64,000 nucleotides of DNA, taken from the NCBI GenBank assembly GCA_021286765.1, contig JAJTBS010000002.1, positions 372,001 to 436,000 of the forward strand. Reading direction: 5' to 3'. This document shows, piece after piece, positions 27,822-37,916 of the stretch (position 1 is the stretch's first letter; each line of letters starts with the position of its first letter). The position numbers and the translations under genes are program-made. The notes under the pieces were generated by a model. It did not search any database, was not told the DNA's origin, and worked only from the letters and a program-made list of their open reading frames with translations. The stretch is from Holophagaceae bacterium (GTDB lineage: Bacteria > Acidobacteriota > Holophagae > Holophagales > Holophagaceae).

Positions 27822-28403
27822 TTAGAAGCGGATGCCGCCATAGATGCCGACCTGCACCTGGGGAGCCATGGCATCCGCGAAATCCTTGGGCGTGGTGGTG
27901 GCGTCCTTCTTGGACAGGGGCGCAGCCACCTCCAGGGCGAAGAAGGGGCTAACCACCGGAGTGGGGATGCTGAAGCCGATGTTCACCCGTGCCCAGGTGC
28001 GTCCCTGGGTGGTGTCGCCATTGCCGAGGGGGGTGGCCGAGCGCCAGGTCAGCTTCTCGGAGCGGTACTCGACACCCGCGCCCACGTTGACCAGGAGCTT
28101 CCAGTTCACCATGGCGCCGGCGGCCCAGTACTGGTTGTCCAACTCGCCCTGCTTAGCGCCGCCGTAGCTCAGGTCGCCGGTGGTCTTGTTGTGCCAGGTG
28201 GCGTTCACCTGGAGGGCGGCGACCTTCAGGTCCAGGACGTCGAAGGCCCCCCGGATGCCCAGTCCCGTGGGACTGACCGCGTCGTATTTCTGGGCGCTGA
28301 AGACCTGGGCCTTGCCGGCCTGCTTGTCGACAAGCAGGCCCACCTCCCCGGCCATGGCAGGCAGGACGGCCAGCAAAGACGCAAACACCAGTCTCCTACG
28401 CAT
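27822..28403 (-). CDS. Small outer-membrane beta-barrel protein
   Basis: 193 residues with a signal peptide (MRRRLVFASLLAVLPAMAGE). The rest alternates polar and hydrophobic residues in short strands (VAALQVNATWHN, WKLLVNVGAGVEYRSEKL, VQVGIYGGIRF) and ends in a C-terminal Phe, typical of BAM-inserted barrels. There are probably 8 strands. The function is unknown; it could be structural or a small pore. Confidence 0.7.
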   Translation of the reverse strand: MRRRLVFASLLAVLPAMAGEVGLLVDKQAGKAQVFSAQKYDAVSPTGLGIRGAFDVLDLKVAALQVNATWHNKTTGDLSYGGAKQGELDNQYWAAGAMVNWKLLVNVGAGVEYRSEKLTWRSATPLGNGDTTQGRTWARVNIGFSIPTPVVSPFFALEVAAPLSKKDATTTPKDFADAMAPQVQVGIYGGIRF

Positions 28404-28496
28404 GGCGGCCCCCGATCATCCGAATACTGCATGATCAGCCCTGGTCCGGGGACGGTCAACCTCCTTTGGATCTAGATCTTTGTTAATCTCACCTTT

Positions 28497-29540
28497 ATGC
28501 GGGCCCACCTGCGTTTCCTGATCCTGGATGATTTTGACCCCGACACCGGGGAGCTCGCCCTGCGGGTGGCCTTCCAGCCGGGACCGGAACCCGGTCTGGA
28601 ACTGCTCAGGCTGAGGCTGCACCTGGGAAGGGCAGGGAACCCCCTGGATCCCCTCCTGCGGGAGCTGCGCACCCATGTCCAGATGCCCCTGCCCCCCCTC
28701 TGGGAGCACGGCCTGAAGACCATCATCCATGCCATCGAGGAGGAACTGGGCGGCCCAGATGGGCGCAATGCCCTGCGCTACCTGTGGGTCCGCACCCAGC
28801 TGCTGCACCCAGCCGAACCGGCCCGATCCACCCCCAACCACCCCGTGCCTCGGCAGGTGGAGATCCTGCGGGATTGGTCCCACCGCCTGGATCAGGAGGG
28901 GCAGACCCTGAGGGCGGCGGAGATCCTGGACCGCCTGCTCCTCCTGGCGCCCAGGGACGTGACGGCCCTCGCCTACCTCACGGGCTTCTTCCGGTCCCAG
29001 GGCATGGTCGAGGAGATGGCGGCGGTGGCCGAACGCTGGCTGAAGTCGGAACCAGGCCGGGTGGAGGCGAAGCTGCGCCACGGTGAGGCCCTGCTGCGCC
29101 TGGGCCGGGTCCAGGAGGCCAGGGCCGCCTTTGAGGCCGTGCTGAAGGTCCATCCCGTCCACCTGCTGGCCCACCTCGGCATGGCCCAGGCCCTGGCCCT
29201 CATGGGCGGGAACCCCTTCCCCCACCTGGATGCCGCCCAGGAGCTGGATCCAGGCGCCACGGCCTCCGTGCTGAGGGAGACCTTCGACTACCGGCTCATG
29301 GCCGCGCCGGCTGGCGACCGGACCTATGACCTGGAGGGACTGCCCGCGCTTCTGGGGGTCTCGGGCGCCGAGGTGCAGGACTACCTCCAGTTCCTTGGCC
29401 TGCCGCTGGCGGGCTCCGACGGCTCTGTGCGCGAATCCGAGCTGGCCCGCTGGGTGGGCGTCATGAACCGGTATGCGCTGCTGCCCGGCGGGCTGAACTG
29501 GTCGGCGCCCACGCCGCGGAGGCTTCCGGAACTCACCTAG
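28497..29540 (+). CDS. TPR-repeat protein of unknown function
   Basis: 347 residues, with no signal peptide. The N-terminal 110 residues (MRAHLRFLILDDFDPDTGEL, then LPPLWEHGLKTIIHAIEEEL) form a separate domain I do not recognise. TPRs follow (EILRDWSHRLDQEGQTLRAA, AEILDRLLLLAPRDVTALAY, ARAAFEAVLKVHPVHLLAHL). The C-terminal 90 residues hold a possible short alpha-helical domain. Divergent from the outer-membrane protein gene. Confidence 0.7.
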   Translation: MRAHLRFLILDDFDPDTGELALRVAFQPGPEPGLELLRLRLHLGRAGNPLDPLLRELRTHVQMPLPPLWEHGLKTIIHAIEEELGGPDGRNALRYLWVRTQLLHPAEPARSTPNHPVPRQVEILRDWSHRLDQEGQTLRAAEILDRLLLLAPRDVTALAYLTGFFRSQGMVEEMAAVAERWLKSEPGRVEAKLRHGEALLRLGRVQEARAAFEAVLKVHPVHLLAHLGMAQALALMGGNPFPHLDAAQELDPGATASVLRETFDYRLMAAPAGDRTYDLEGLPALLGVSGAEVQDYLQFLGLPLAGSDGSVRESELARWVGVMNRYALLPGGLNWSAPTPRRLPELT

Positions 29541-29642
29541 GTCCTCTGATCGGCCCCGATTTCTTCCTTCTGTCCAGGCTCCCCGCCGGAGGTACCGCCT
29601 GGTTCATCTGCGATGATGGACCTCTTCCATGTCGGGGGCCCC

Positions 29643-30521
29643 ATGTCCGTTCTGCTCAGCACTGATCTCCCGTTTCCGGTCTTCCGCCGGGGCAAGGTGC
29701 GGGACGTCTATGACCTGGGGAAGCAGCTGCTCATCGTGGCCTCCGATCGCATCAGTGCCTTCGACTGCGTGATGCCCGAGGGCATCCCCGACAAGGGACG
29801 GATCCTCACGGCCGTGGCCTCCTATTGGATGGCGGCCACCGAGGACCTGGTGCCCAACCACTTCCGCGGCAACCAGACCTGGCCCGAGGCCGTGGTCCCC
29901 TTCCGCGAGCCCCTGGCAGGCCGCGCGGTCGTGGTGGAGAAGACGCGTCCCCTGCCCATCGAGTGCGTAGTGCGCGGCTACCTCGCGGGCAGCGGCTGGA
30001 AGGAGTACCAGGCCAATGGCATGGTCTGCGGTGTGCCCCTTCCCGCTGGGTTGAAGCTCGCGGACCGGCTGCCCCAGCCCATCTTCACGCCCGCCACCAA
30101 GGCTGAGGAGGGCCATGACGAGAACATCTCCTTCGAGCGCATGGCCGACATCGTGGGGCAGGGGCTGGCAGAGAAGCTGCGCGACCTGAGCCTGGCCCTC
30201 TACAACCGCGGGGCGGAGCTGGCCGCCCAGCGCGGCATCCTGCTCGCGGATACGAAGTTCGAGTTCGGTCTGAGCGAGGCTGGCGAGCTGATCCTCATTG
30301 ACGAGGCTCTGACGCCCGACAGCAGCCGCTACTGGCTGGCTGACAGCTGGGCGCCCGGCAAGAACCCACCCAGCCTCGACAAGCAGTTCCTCCGGGACTA
30401 CCTGGAGACCCTGGATGGCTGGAACAAACAGCCCCCGGCGCCCCACCTTCCAGCGGAAGTCATTGAAGGGGTCCGGGCCCGCTACCTGGATCTGGCCTCG
30501 CGGTTCGGGGTCAAGGTCTAG
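29643..30521 (+). CDS. purC: Phosphoribosylaminoimidazole-succinocarboxamide synthase
   Basis: 292 residues, the long (eukaryote-like) SAICAR synthase form. Family marks: LPFPVFRRGKVRDVYDLGKQ, VASDRISAFDCVMPEGIPDK, EKTRPLPIECVVRGYLAGSG, ILLADTKFEFGL and DEALTPDSSRYWL. It ligates aspartate to CAIR in purine synthesis using ATP. The ATG at 29643 is preferred because it matches the usual family start; ATGs at 29613 and 29616 would add about 10 residues. Its 3' end overlaps the convergent M16 gene by 11 nt. Confidence 0.95.
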   Translation: MSVLLSTDLPFPVFRRGKVRDVYDLGKQLLIVASDRISAFDCVMPEGIPDKGRILTAVASYWMAATEDLVPNHFRGNQTWPEAVVPFREPLAGRAVVVEKTRPLPIECVVRGYLAGSGWKEYQANGMVCGVPLPAGLKLADRLPQPIFTPATKAEEGHDENISFERMADIVGQGLAEKLRDLSLALYNRGAELAAQRGILLADTKFEFGLSEAGELILIDEALTPDSSRYWLADSWAPGKNPPSLDKQFLRDYLETLDGWNKQPPAPHLPAEVIEGVRARYLDLASRFGVKV

Positions 30522-31749
30522 CCAGGGCGTCCAGCCGCTCGCCACTGCCCGCGGCGCCCCAGCGGACCTTCCCGGAATCCAGCCAGGCCCGAAGGGTGGC
30601 GTTCAGCTGGTCCAGGTTCAGGGCCTTCATGCGATCAGGCACCGCGCCGCGGCCCTTTGCTTGGTCCAGGGCGACATCCAGCTGGGCCTCCGCATCCAGG
30701 GAGGCCAGGCTTCGGGCCGCCGTCCAGGCGGTCCGGGCCCGCTCCAGGTCCGAGGCTGTGAAGCCCCGCCGGCGAAGGGCCTCCAGGCGTTCCAGAAGCA
30801 GGGATCGGGCTGCGGCCGAGGTGAGGCCTGCCCCGGTATCGAGCGTGGCCAGCAGACCCTCGGGCCGCCAGGCGATGGAGGCCGGGAACATCGTGGGTTC
30901 GCCGGGAATGAGCATGGCGATCAGGCTGGCGGCTTCCGGGGCAAGGCCGGACGGTTGGGGCAGGCAGGCCTGGATGCGGAGCCCACCTCCCGGCGCGGGA
31001 ATGCGCAGCAGATCGGGCCCCCGGGGGGGAATCGAGGCGGGAACCCTCGCGGCGGTGGGGGCCATCGACTGGGGAGGTTCCTGGGCAGTCCAGGATCCCA
31101 GGCTCAGCAGCACGAGGCGCTTGGCCTGCTCCAGCCCGACATCGCCATGGATCAGGAGCCACGCACGGTCCGGCCGGAACACCTTGGCCCGGAAGGCCAG
31201 GAGGTCCTCCAGGGTGATGGCCCCCAGGCTGGCGAGGGTGGGGCGCGCGTCCGGGGCCTGGAGCAGGGCGGCCTCCAGCCGCTGGAAGGGGGGCGCGTCC
31301 AGCCGTTCCACCTCCTGCCAGCAGGCCAGCCGCTGGGTTTCCAGGACCGTGGGGTCGAAGACCGTCCGGAGCAGCCGGTCCGCCAGCAGGCCCAGGGCCC
31401 GGTCCTGATCCCGGCTGCGGGCCGCCAGCCGCCATTCCAGGCCTCCGGGTTTCATGCAGGAGCCGAGCTGGATGCCGGAGTCCTCCAGCAGGCGGTCGAA
31501 GCCTTCGGCTTTGAGATCAGCGGCATCCGAGTGGAGGAACATCCGCGTGGCCAGCAGGGGCAGGCCCTGGTGATTCGAGGGGGTATCGCTGGGGCCGAGT
31601 TCGAGGTGGAGCCTGACCCGGATCACGGGATGCTCATGGTCCTCCAGATGGATCACCCGCAGCCCGTTGGGCAGGGTGAAGCGCTGGGGGACGGGCTGGG
31701 CCTGGAGGGCAAAGGCGGTGGCCAGGCCGACCAGTAGGGTCCGTCTCAT
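30511..31749 (-). CDS. M16-family protein lacking the HxxEH zinc motif
   Basis: 412 residues with a signal peptide (MRRTLLVGLATAFALQ). The insulinase fold is recognisable: QRFTLPNGLRVIHLEDHEHP at the start, then DLLAFRAKVFRPDRAWLLIH before the second half. At the site where active members have HxxEH the sequence reads GLPLLATRMFLHSDA, so both His and the Glu are replaced. It is probably an inactive partner subunit. Its start overlaps the stop of the neighbouring M16 gene (ATGA), suggesting the two form a complex in the periplasm. Confidence 0.82.
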   Translation of the reverse strand: MRRTLLVGLATAFALQAQPVPQRFTLPNGLRVIHLEDHEHPVIRVRLHLELGPSDTPSNHQGLPLLATRMFLHSDAADLKAEGFDRLLEDSGIQLGSCMKPGGLEWRLAARSRDQDRALGLLADRLLRTVFDPTVLETQRLACWQEVERLDAPPFQRLEAALLQAPDARPTLASLGAITLEDLLAFRAKVFRPDRAWLLIHGDVGLEQAKRLVLLSLGSWTAQEPPQSMAPTAARVPASIPPRGPDLLRIPAPGGGLRIQACLPQPSGLAPEAASLIAMLIPGEPTMFPASIAWRPEGLLATLDTGAGLTSAAARSLLLERLEALRRRGFTASDLERARTAWTAARSLASLDAEAQLDVALDQAKGRGAVPDRMKALNLDQLNATLRAWLDSGKVRWGAAGSGERLDALARP

Positions 31750-33407
31750 CGCTTCTCCGGGGCGAGCTGGGTCTCGAGCAGCTTCAGGGTGCGCAGGCGC
31801 TCCTCGGGGGTCAGCATGCGCAGCTGCCGGAGCCCTTCGGACACCAGGCGCTCCCGCTGGGCCGGGTCCTGGAGGCGGAGGGCCGCCAGGGCCTGGAGAA
31901 CCCGGCTCATCTCGGCTTCGTGGGGATTCAGGGGCCCGCCGGGGAGGGGCTCTAGCAGCACGGTGGTTCGGTGACTCGGTTTCAACCATGCGCGGGCGGC
32001 GGCCTGGACGGCTTCCGGGGTCAGGGCGCGAAGCCTCTGGGCATCTGCTTCCAGCAGACGCCAGTCGCCCCCTTCCGCCCAGGTCCGGCCGAGGGCGCGA
32101 GCCAGGGCGGCCGGTTCATCCAGCATCCGGACATGATCCGCTTCCAGCTGGGCGATGGCGCGCAGCCACTCGTCCTGGGGAATCAGGTCCTGTTGGAGGC
32201 GGAGGATCTCGCTGTGCAGGGCGCCCTCCACCTCGGCCAGGCTGTGGCCTTCGGCTGGCTTCAGGCCCACCGTCAGCAGGCCCGGAAGCCGGCCACCCGG
32301 CAGGTCCATGCGCAGGTCCACGTGCTGGGCGAGGCCCTTTTGGCGCACCAGGCGGCTTTCGAGGCGGGCGGTGCGTCCGCCCCCCAGCAACTGGGCTGCC
32401 AGGCGCAGGGCCAGATGCTGCGGATGCCGCCGGGTCGGGAGACGCCAGCCGCAGAGCAGGCTGGGCGATCCGCCCAGTGCGGCCTGCACGCGCCGGTCCC
32501 CGAGGTCAGCCGGGATCTCCGGCAGCAGGGCCTCTTCGCCCTCGGGAGGCGTGGGCAGGGTGCCAAGGTGGCGTTCCAGGGCGGGCAGGGCGCTGTCCAG
32601 GCTCAGTCCGCCGATCACGATGACCATCAGATGGTCCGGCCGAAGGGTGCGGCGGGCCAGGGCCCGCAGATCCGTCCAGCGGAGGGCCTCCAAGGAGGGG
32701 ATGTGGTCCGCCAGGTCGCGGCCGTAGGGATGGCCGGGCAGGGCCGCGCCGCGAAGCAGGGCCTCACCCTGGGGGCCCTGGGCGCGGAGTTCGGTGATGA
32801 GATTCCGGCGGGTCTGCGAGAACCGGCTGAGCTGGATGGAGCGGAGGCGCTGGGCTTCGGTATGGCACCAGAACTCGAAGGACTCCTGGGGCAGCTCTGT
32901 GTGGGTCAGCAGCGCATCGGCCGTGGCCTCGGCCGTCTGGCGCCCGCCCCGGGCGGCGTACAGATCCGCAAGGGGGGAAGGTGAGTACAGCGCCCTCAGG
33001 CGAGCCTGGACCGACTCCAGGTGGCTCTCCAGGGCGGGCAGGGACGAGGGACCCGCCAGATCCTGGCGCTGTTGCAGGCGCTCGAGGCGGAGACCCTCCA
33101 GCAAGCCCTCTTCCTGCTTGAGCAGGGCTTCCAGCCCGGGTTGGGCCTTCGAAGGCTCCACATCTTCGGGCCAGGTGGCTCCGTAGAGGGTCCGGGCCAG
33201 CAGCTCCGTGGCCCCCGCGGCGGCGGAGGGTTCCTCAGCCCAGCCACCACGGAAGACCAGGGTGGCGTGGAAGGCGGAGAGGCCGCGTCGCTCCACCAGA
33301 AGCAGGCGGACGCCATTGGCCAGCCGCCGCTCCTGCACGTCGGCCAGGCGCGGCGTCTGGGCGTGCAGGGTGAGGAACGAGACGAGGACGGAAACCAGCA
33401 GGCGCAT
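31746..33407 (-). CDS. M16-family protein, second subunit, also without HxxEH
   Basis: 553 residues with a signal peptide (MRLLVSVLVSFLTLHAQ). The fold is visible in ADVQERRLANGVRLLLVERR, FHATLVFRGGWAEEPSAAAG, LRALARRTLRPDHLMVIVIG and LGGGRTARLESRLVRQKGLA. The expected zinc site reads AGATELLARTLYGAT in place of GxxHFLEHM, so the catalytic residues are missing here as well. As the sole candidate partner is also degenerate, the pair may act in binding or as a chaperone, or work with another catalytic subunit elsewhere. Confidence 0.82.
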   Translation of the reverse strand: MRLLVSVLVSFLTLHAQTPRLADVQERRLANGVRLLLVERRGLSAFHATLVFRGGWAEEPSAAAGATELLARTLYGATWPEDVEPSKAQPGLEALLKQEEGLLEGLRLERLQQRQDLAGPSSLPALESHLESVQARLRALYSPSPLADLYAARGGRQTAEATADALLTHTELPQESFEFWCHTEAQRLRSIQLSRFSQTRRNLITELRAQGPQGEALLRGAALPGHPYGRDLADHIPSLEALRWTDLRALARRTLRPDHLMVIVIGGLSLDSALPALERHLGTLPTPPEGEEALLPEIPADLGDRRVQAALGGSPSLLCGWRLPTRRHPQHLALRLAAQLLGGGRTARLESRLVRQKGLAQHVDLRMDLPGGRLPGLLTVGLKPAEGHSLAEVEGALHSEILRLQQDLIPQDEWLRAIAQLEADHVRMLDEPAALARALGRTWAEGGDWRLLEADAQRLRALTPEAVQAAARAWLKPSHRTTVLLEPLPGGPLNPHEAEMSRVLQALAALRLQDPAQRERLVSEGLRQLRMLTPEERLRTLKLLETQLAPEKR

Positions 33408-33420
33408 GGTTCCCAGGGTA

Positions 33421-34326
33421 CTACCTCACCCGGATGCTGCCGTTGGTGGTTTCGAGGCGGATCGTCTGGGTGCGGCCCGGCACCTTCACATGGGCGCTGT
33501 GCTTGGTCTGCTCGATCACCTGGGCGCCGCTGACCTTGACCTCCAGCGAGCCGTTGCTGTTTTCGGCGTGCAGGTCGCCGGTGGCCTTGCCGAGCTCCAC
33601 CTCGATGCTGCCGTTGGTGGATTCCAGGTGGATGCCCTCGCCCCAGCCATCGAGGTTGCGGGCCCGGATGCTGCCGTTGGTGGTCTCCAGGCGGACACCG
33701 CCGTCCACGTCCTCAAGGATGATCCGTCCATTGGTGGTGCTGCCCTTGAGGCGGGCCGCCAGCCCACGGGCCTCGATGGGGCCGTTGGTGGTGTCCACGT
33801 GGACCTCGCCCCGGATGTGCGTGACGACGATGCTGCCGTTGGTGGCCTCGCAGCGGGCGTAGCCGTCCAGGTTCTCGGCCGACACCGTGCCGTTGGTGGT
33901 CCGGAAGTGGCCCTGCAGCTTGCGGGGGACCATGAGGGTCATTTCGCAGCGGGGGCTGATGTAGACGCCGAAGCTCCAGGAGGGCTGCTGGAAGACGGCC
34001 TCGATGTCGAGGTCGGTGCCCTTCCGCTGGAGCACGAGCTCCACCTTCCGCTTGGCGCTGTCCCGGATCTGGGCTGTGAGCGCGACTTCATCCTTGTCCC
34101 AGCCGGTGACCCGGATGCCGCCGTTCCGGTTCTTCACCCAGAGCTTGGAGCCCATGGCCAGCTTCTCGTTCCGCTGCTCGGTGCGGGAGCCGGACGGGAT
34201 GTCCACGCCGATCACCGGGGCCGGGGGTTCTGGCGGGGCTGGCGGCGGAGGGGGCGGCGGTGGCGCCTGGGCCAGCAGGGCGCTCCCGACCAGGAACAGG
34301 GGAATCCAGCGGCGAAGGGCGGTCAT
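33421..34326 (-). CDS. Secreted DUF4097-type beta-helix repeat protein
   Basis: 301 residues: signal peptide, a Pro-rich linker (residues 22-38), then nine repeats of about 20 residues, each carrying a (T/S)TNG(S/T/R/P)I-like turn (TTNGTV, ATNGSI, TTNGPI, TTNGRI and so on). This builds a right-handed or trefoil beta-roll as in DUF4097 proteins, often called putative adhesins. It lies 13 nt upstream of the M16 pair in the same direction, so it may be the first gene of that operon. The ligand is unknown. Confidence 0.8.
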   Translation of the reverse strand: MTALRRWIPLFLVGSALLAQAPPPPPPPPAPPEPPAPVIGVDIPSGSRTEQRNEKLAMGSKLWVKNRNGGIRVTGWDKDEVALTAQIRDSAKRKVELVLQRKGTDLDIEAVFQQPSWSFGVYISPRCEMTLMVPRKLQGHFRTTNGTVSAENLDGYARCEATNGSIVVTHIRGEVHVDTTNGPIEARGLAARLKGSTTNGRIILEDVDGGVRLETTNGSIRARNLDGWGEGIHLESTNGSIEVELGKATGDLHAENSNGSLEVKVSGAQVIEQTKHSAHVKVPGRTQTIRLETTNGSIRVR

Positions 34327-34435
34327 GGTGGCTCCCGTGGGAGAAGAAAGATCCAGGGCGGGCCTGGTGTGCAGTTCACGAACCCGGGGTGGGAAGGTTT
34401 AGTCACGATACCCTGGAAGTTCCTAGGAGTGACCC

Positions 34436-35608
34436 ATGTCCGCGTACATCCTCTCCGCCACCCGCACGGCCGTCGGCACCTTTGGCGGCGCCCTGAAGCC
34501 CCTGAGTGCCGTGCAGCTGGGCTCGCTGGCCATCACGGAAGCCCTCACCCGGGCAGAGGTTGCCGCCGAGCAAGTGGGCGACGTGGTGCTGGGCAATGTG
34601 CTCCAGGCCGGCAGCGGCCAGAATGTGGCCCGCCTGGCGGCCCTGAAAGCGGGCCTGTCCTATGCCACGCCCGCCCACACGCCCAATCAGGTCTGTGGTT
34701 CAGGCCTCAAGGCCATCTCGCTGGGTGCCCAGTCCATCGCCATGGGCGATGCCGACCTGGTGGTGGCCGGCGGCACCGAGAGCATGTCCAACGCCCCCTA
34801 TTTGCTGCCCGCCGCCCGCTGGGGTGCCCGCATGGGCGACGCCAAGCTCATCGACAGCATGATCCAGGACGGCCTCTGGTGCGGCCACGGCGACACCCAC
34901 ATGGGCATCACCGCCGAGAACATCGCCGCCAAGCACGGGATCACCCGCGAGGCCCAGGATTCCTTCGCCCTCGCCAGCCAGTTGAAGGCCGCGGCCGCCC
35001 AGGCCGCGGGCGCCTTCGACCGCGAAGTCTTTGCCGTGACATTGGCCGGAAAGAAGGGCGACACGGTCTTCCGCCGGGATGAGTACATCAAGACCGACGC
35101 CAGCGCCGAGGGGCTGGCCAAGCTGCGCCCGGCCTTCAAGAAGGACGGCACCGTGACCGCGGGGAACGCCAGCGGCATCAATGACGGCGCCGCGGCCCTG
35201 GTGCTGGCCTCCGAGGCCGCCGCCAAGGCCCGCAAGCCCATCGCCCGCATCCTCGGCTTCGCCCAGGCCGGCGTGGATCCCGCGACCATGGGCCTCGGCC
35301 CCGTGCCCGCCATTCAGAAGCTGCTGGCCAAAACTGGGGTAAGGCTGCAGGACATCGACCTCTTTGAGTTGAACGAGGCCTTCGCCGCCCAGAGCCTGGG
35401 CGTGCTGGCGGAGCTTCCCGAGGTCGATCCCGCCCGCGTCAATGTCCGTGGCGGCGCCATCGCCATCGGCCACCCCATTGGTGCCAGCGGCACCCGCATC
35501 CTGGTGACGCTCCTGCATCTGCTTCAGGACGAGAAGAAGAAGCTCGGCCTCGCGGCCCTCTGCGTGGGCGGCGGGCAGGGCGTGGCCATGCTGGTGGAGC
35601 GGCTGTAG
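34436..35608 (+). CDS. Acetyl-CoA acetyltransferase (thiolase)
   Basis: 390 residues, the typical thiolase II size. The acyl-accepting Cys lies in [20 protein letters not shown], the His in [19 protein letters not shown], and the second Cys in [19 protein letters not shown]. It catalyses reversible condensation of two acetyl-CoA. AGGAGT sits 6 nt upstream of the ATG. It is convergent with purU (2-nt gap). The symbol (atoB/phaA/thlA) cannot be told from sequence alone. Confidence 0.92.
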   Translation: MSAYILSATRTAVGTFGGALKPLSAVQLGSLAITEALTRAEVAAEQVGDVVLGNVLQAGSGQNVARLAALKAGLSYATPAHTPNQVCGSGLKAISLGAQSIAMGDADLVVAGGTESMSNAPYLLPAARWGARMGDAKLIDSMIQDGLWCGHGDTHMGITAENIAAKHGITREAQDSFALASQLKAAAAQAAGAFDREVFAVTLAGKKGDTVFRRDEYIKTDASAEGLAKLRPAFKKDGTVTAGNASGINDGAAALVLASEAAAKARKPIARILGFAQAGVDPATMGLGPVPAIQKLLAKTGVRLQDIDLFELNEAFAAQSLGVLAELPEVDPARVNVRGGAIAIGHPIGASGTRILVTLLHLLQDEKKKLGLAALCVGGGQGVAMLVERL

Positions 35609-35610
35609 CC

Positions 35611-36465
35611 CTACTCGAACACCACGGTCTTGTTCCCATAGGTCAGCACCCGGTGCTGGAGGTGCAGCCGCACGGCCCGGGAGAGGGCGAGGCGCTCCAT
35701 GTCCTTGCCCTTCCGCACCAGATCCTCCACGGTGTCGCGGTGACTGACGCGGACCACCTCCTGGTCGATGATCGGTCCGGAATCCAGGTCCGGCGTGACG
35801 TAGTGGGCCGTGGCGCCGATGAGCTTCACGCCCCGCGCATGGGCCTGGTGGTAGGGCTGGGCCCCAGCGAAGGCGGGCAGGAAGCTGTGGTGGATGTTGA
35901 TGACCGATGGGAAGGCCGCCAGAAATTCAGGGCTGAGCACCTGCATGTACTTCGCGAGGATCACCAGGTCCACCCGTTCGGAGCGGAGCAGGGAGAGCTC
36001 CCTTGCCTCAGCCTCGGCCTTGGTCTCCCGGGTGACAGGCACCACGTGGAAGGGGATGCCCAGGGGCGCCACGTGATGCCCCAGGTTGGCGTGGTTGCTG
36101 AGCACGAAGGCGATCTCGGCGCCCAGCTCACCGGCCTGGTGGCGCCAGAGCAGGTCCAGCAGGCAGTGTTCCTGGCGGCTGCACCAGAGCGCGATGCGGG
36201 GCACCGCCTCTGAGAAGTGCAGCTCCCAGTGGCCGCCCATGGGGCCGGCGATGGCAGCGAGCCCCGAACGGAGACCGTCCCGATCGAGGTCCAGGCCTTC
36301 CAGCTCCACCTCGATGCGGCCCAGGAAGCGGCCGGCCTGCAGGTCCGAGTGGTGGTCCGAATCCACGATGTTGCCGCCGTGCTGAAACATGAAGCCGGCC
36401 AGGCGGGCCACGATGCCCTTCTGGTCCGGGCAGGAAATGAGGAAGATGGCTGTCGGGTTGGACAT
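35611..36465 (-). CDS. purU: Formyltetrahydrofolate deformylase
   Basis: 284 residues: an N-terminal ACT domain (AIFLISCPDQKGIVARLAGF) and a C-terminal formyl-transferase-fold hydrolase with VINIHHSFLPAFAGAQPYHQ and GATAHYVTPDLDSGPIIDQE, which supply the catalytic Asn, His and Asp. It releases formate from 10-formyl-THF to balance one-carbon pools and supply PurT. The ATG at 36465 is chosen over the GTG at 36477 because AGGGTG lies 9 nt upstream of it. Confidence 0.93.
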   Translation of the reverse strand: MSNPTAIFLISCPDQKGIVARLAGFMFQHGGNIVDSDHHSDLQAGRFLGRIEVELEGLDLDRDGLRSGLAAIAGPMGGHWELHFSEAVPRIALWCSRQEHCLLDLLWRHQAGELGAEIAFVLSNHANLGHHVAPLGIPFHVVPVTRETKAEAEARELSLLRSERVDLVILAKYMQVLSPEFLAAFPSVINIHHSFLPAFAGAQPYHQAHARGVKLIGATAHYVTPDLDSGPIIDQEVVRVSHRDTVEDLVRKGKDMERLALSRAVRLHLQHRVLTYGNKTVVFE

Positions 36466-36599
36466 GACCCATTTCACCCTGGGCCACCCGGAACCACAAT
36501 CCGGGAGGCTGGAGGGGCGTGCCAGGGGATTCAGCGAAGGCGCGGGCTTGAATCCAGACTGGGGCCATCTGCACCATCTGCGGTTTAATACTCCTAGCC

Positions 36600-37286
<687 letters not shown>

Positions 37287-37328
37287 GGCGCCGTTGGTTG
37301 TAGCCTGAAGCCAGCAGATTGGATTCCC

Positions 37329-37916
37329 ATGGCCCAGCCCCTCACCGATGCCCGTTTCGTCACCTCCGCCGCCGATGCCCGGAAGCTGGGTGTCTGCCAC
37401 GCGGAAGTGGCGTTCGTCGGCCGCAGCAACGTGGGGAAGTCCTCTCTGCTGAACGCCCTGGCCAACCAGAAGCAGCTGGCCCGCGTGTCCAAGACGCCCG
37501 GCCGCACGCGGCTCATCAACGTGTTCCTCACCGGGCCTGATCGCTGGATCGTGGATCTTCCCGGCTACGGCTTTGCCACCGGTCCCGCCGCCGAGCGGGC
37601 CTCCTGGCAGGCCATGGTGGAGGGCTACCTCACAAGCCGGCCCACCCTGCGCATGGTCTTCGTGCTGGTGGATGCCGAGGTGGGGCCCACCAAGCTGGAC
37701 CACCAGATGATCGAGTGGCTGCGGGTCGAGGGCCTGCCCCACCGCATCGTGGCCACCAAGAGTGACCAGGTGAAGCCCAGCAAGGCCCTCAAACAGCGCA
37801 AGGACGTGGCCGCCGACCTCCACCTGCAGGCCCCGGACATCGCCTGGGTGAGCGCCGCGAAGGGCCTCGGCATTCCCGAGCTGCGCCGGGAAGTGGCGGA
37901 CTTGCTGGATCTCTAG
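37329..37916 (+). CDS. engB: Ribosome-biogenesis GTPase EngB (YsxC)
   Basis: 195 residues: P-loop GRSNVGKSSLLNALANQK, the G2 SKTPGRTRLINVFL, G3 DLPGYGFA, G4 TKSD, matching YihA/EngB. Needed for 50S assembly. Its stop codon shares the palindrome CTAG with the stop of the convergent VanZ-LpxH-like gene, a 4-nt overlap. Confidence 0.95.
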   Translation: MAQPLTDARFVTSAADARKLGVCHAEVAFVGRSNVGKSSLLNALANQKQLARVSKTPGRTRLINVFLTGPDRWIVDLPGYGFATGPAAERASWQAMVEGYLTSRPTLRMVFVLVDAEVGPTKLDHQMIEWLRVEGLPHRIVATKSDQVKPSKALKQRKDVAADLHLQAPDIAWVSAAKGLGIPELRREVADLLDL

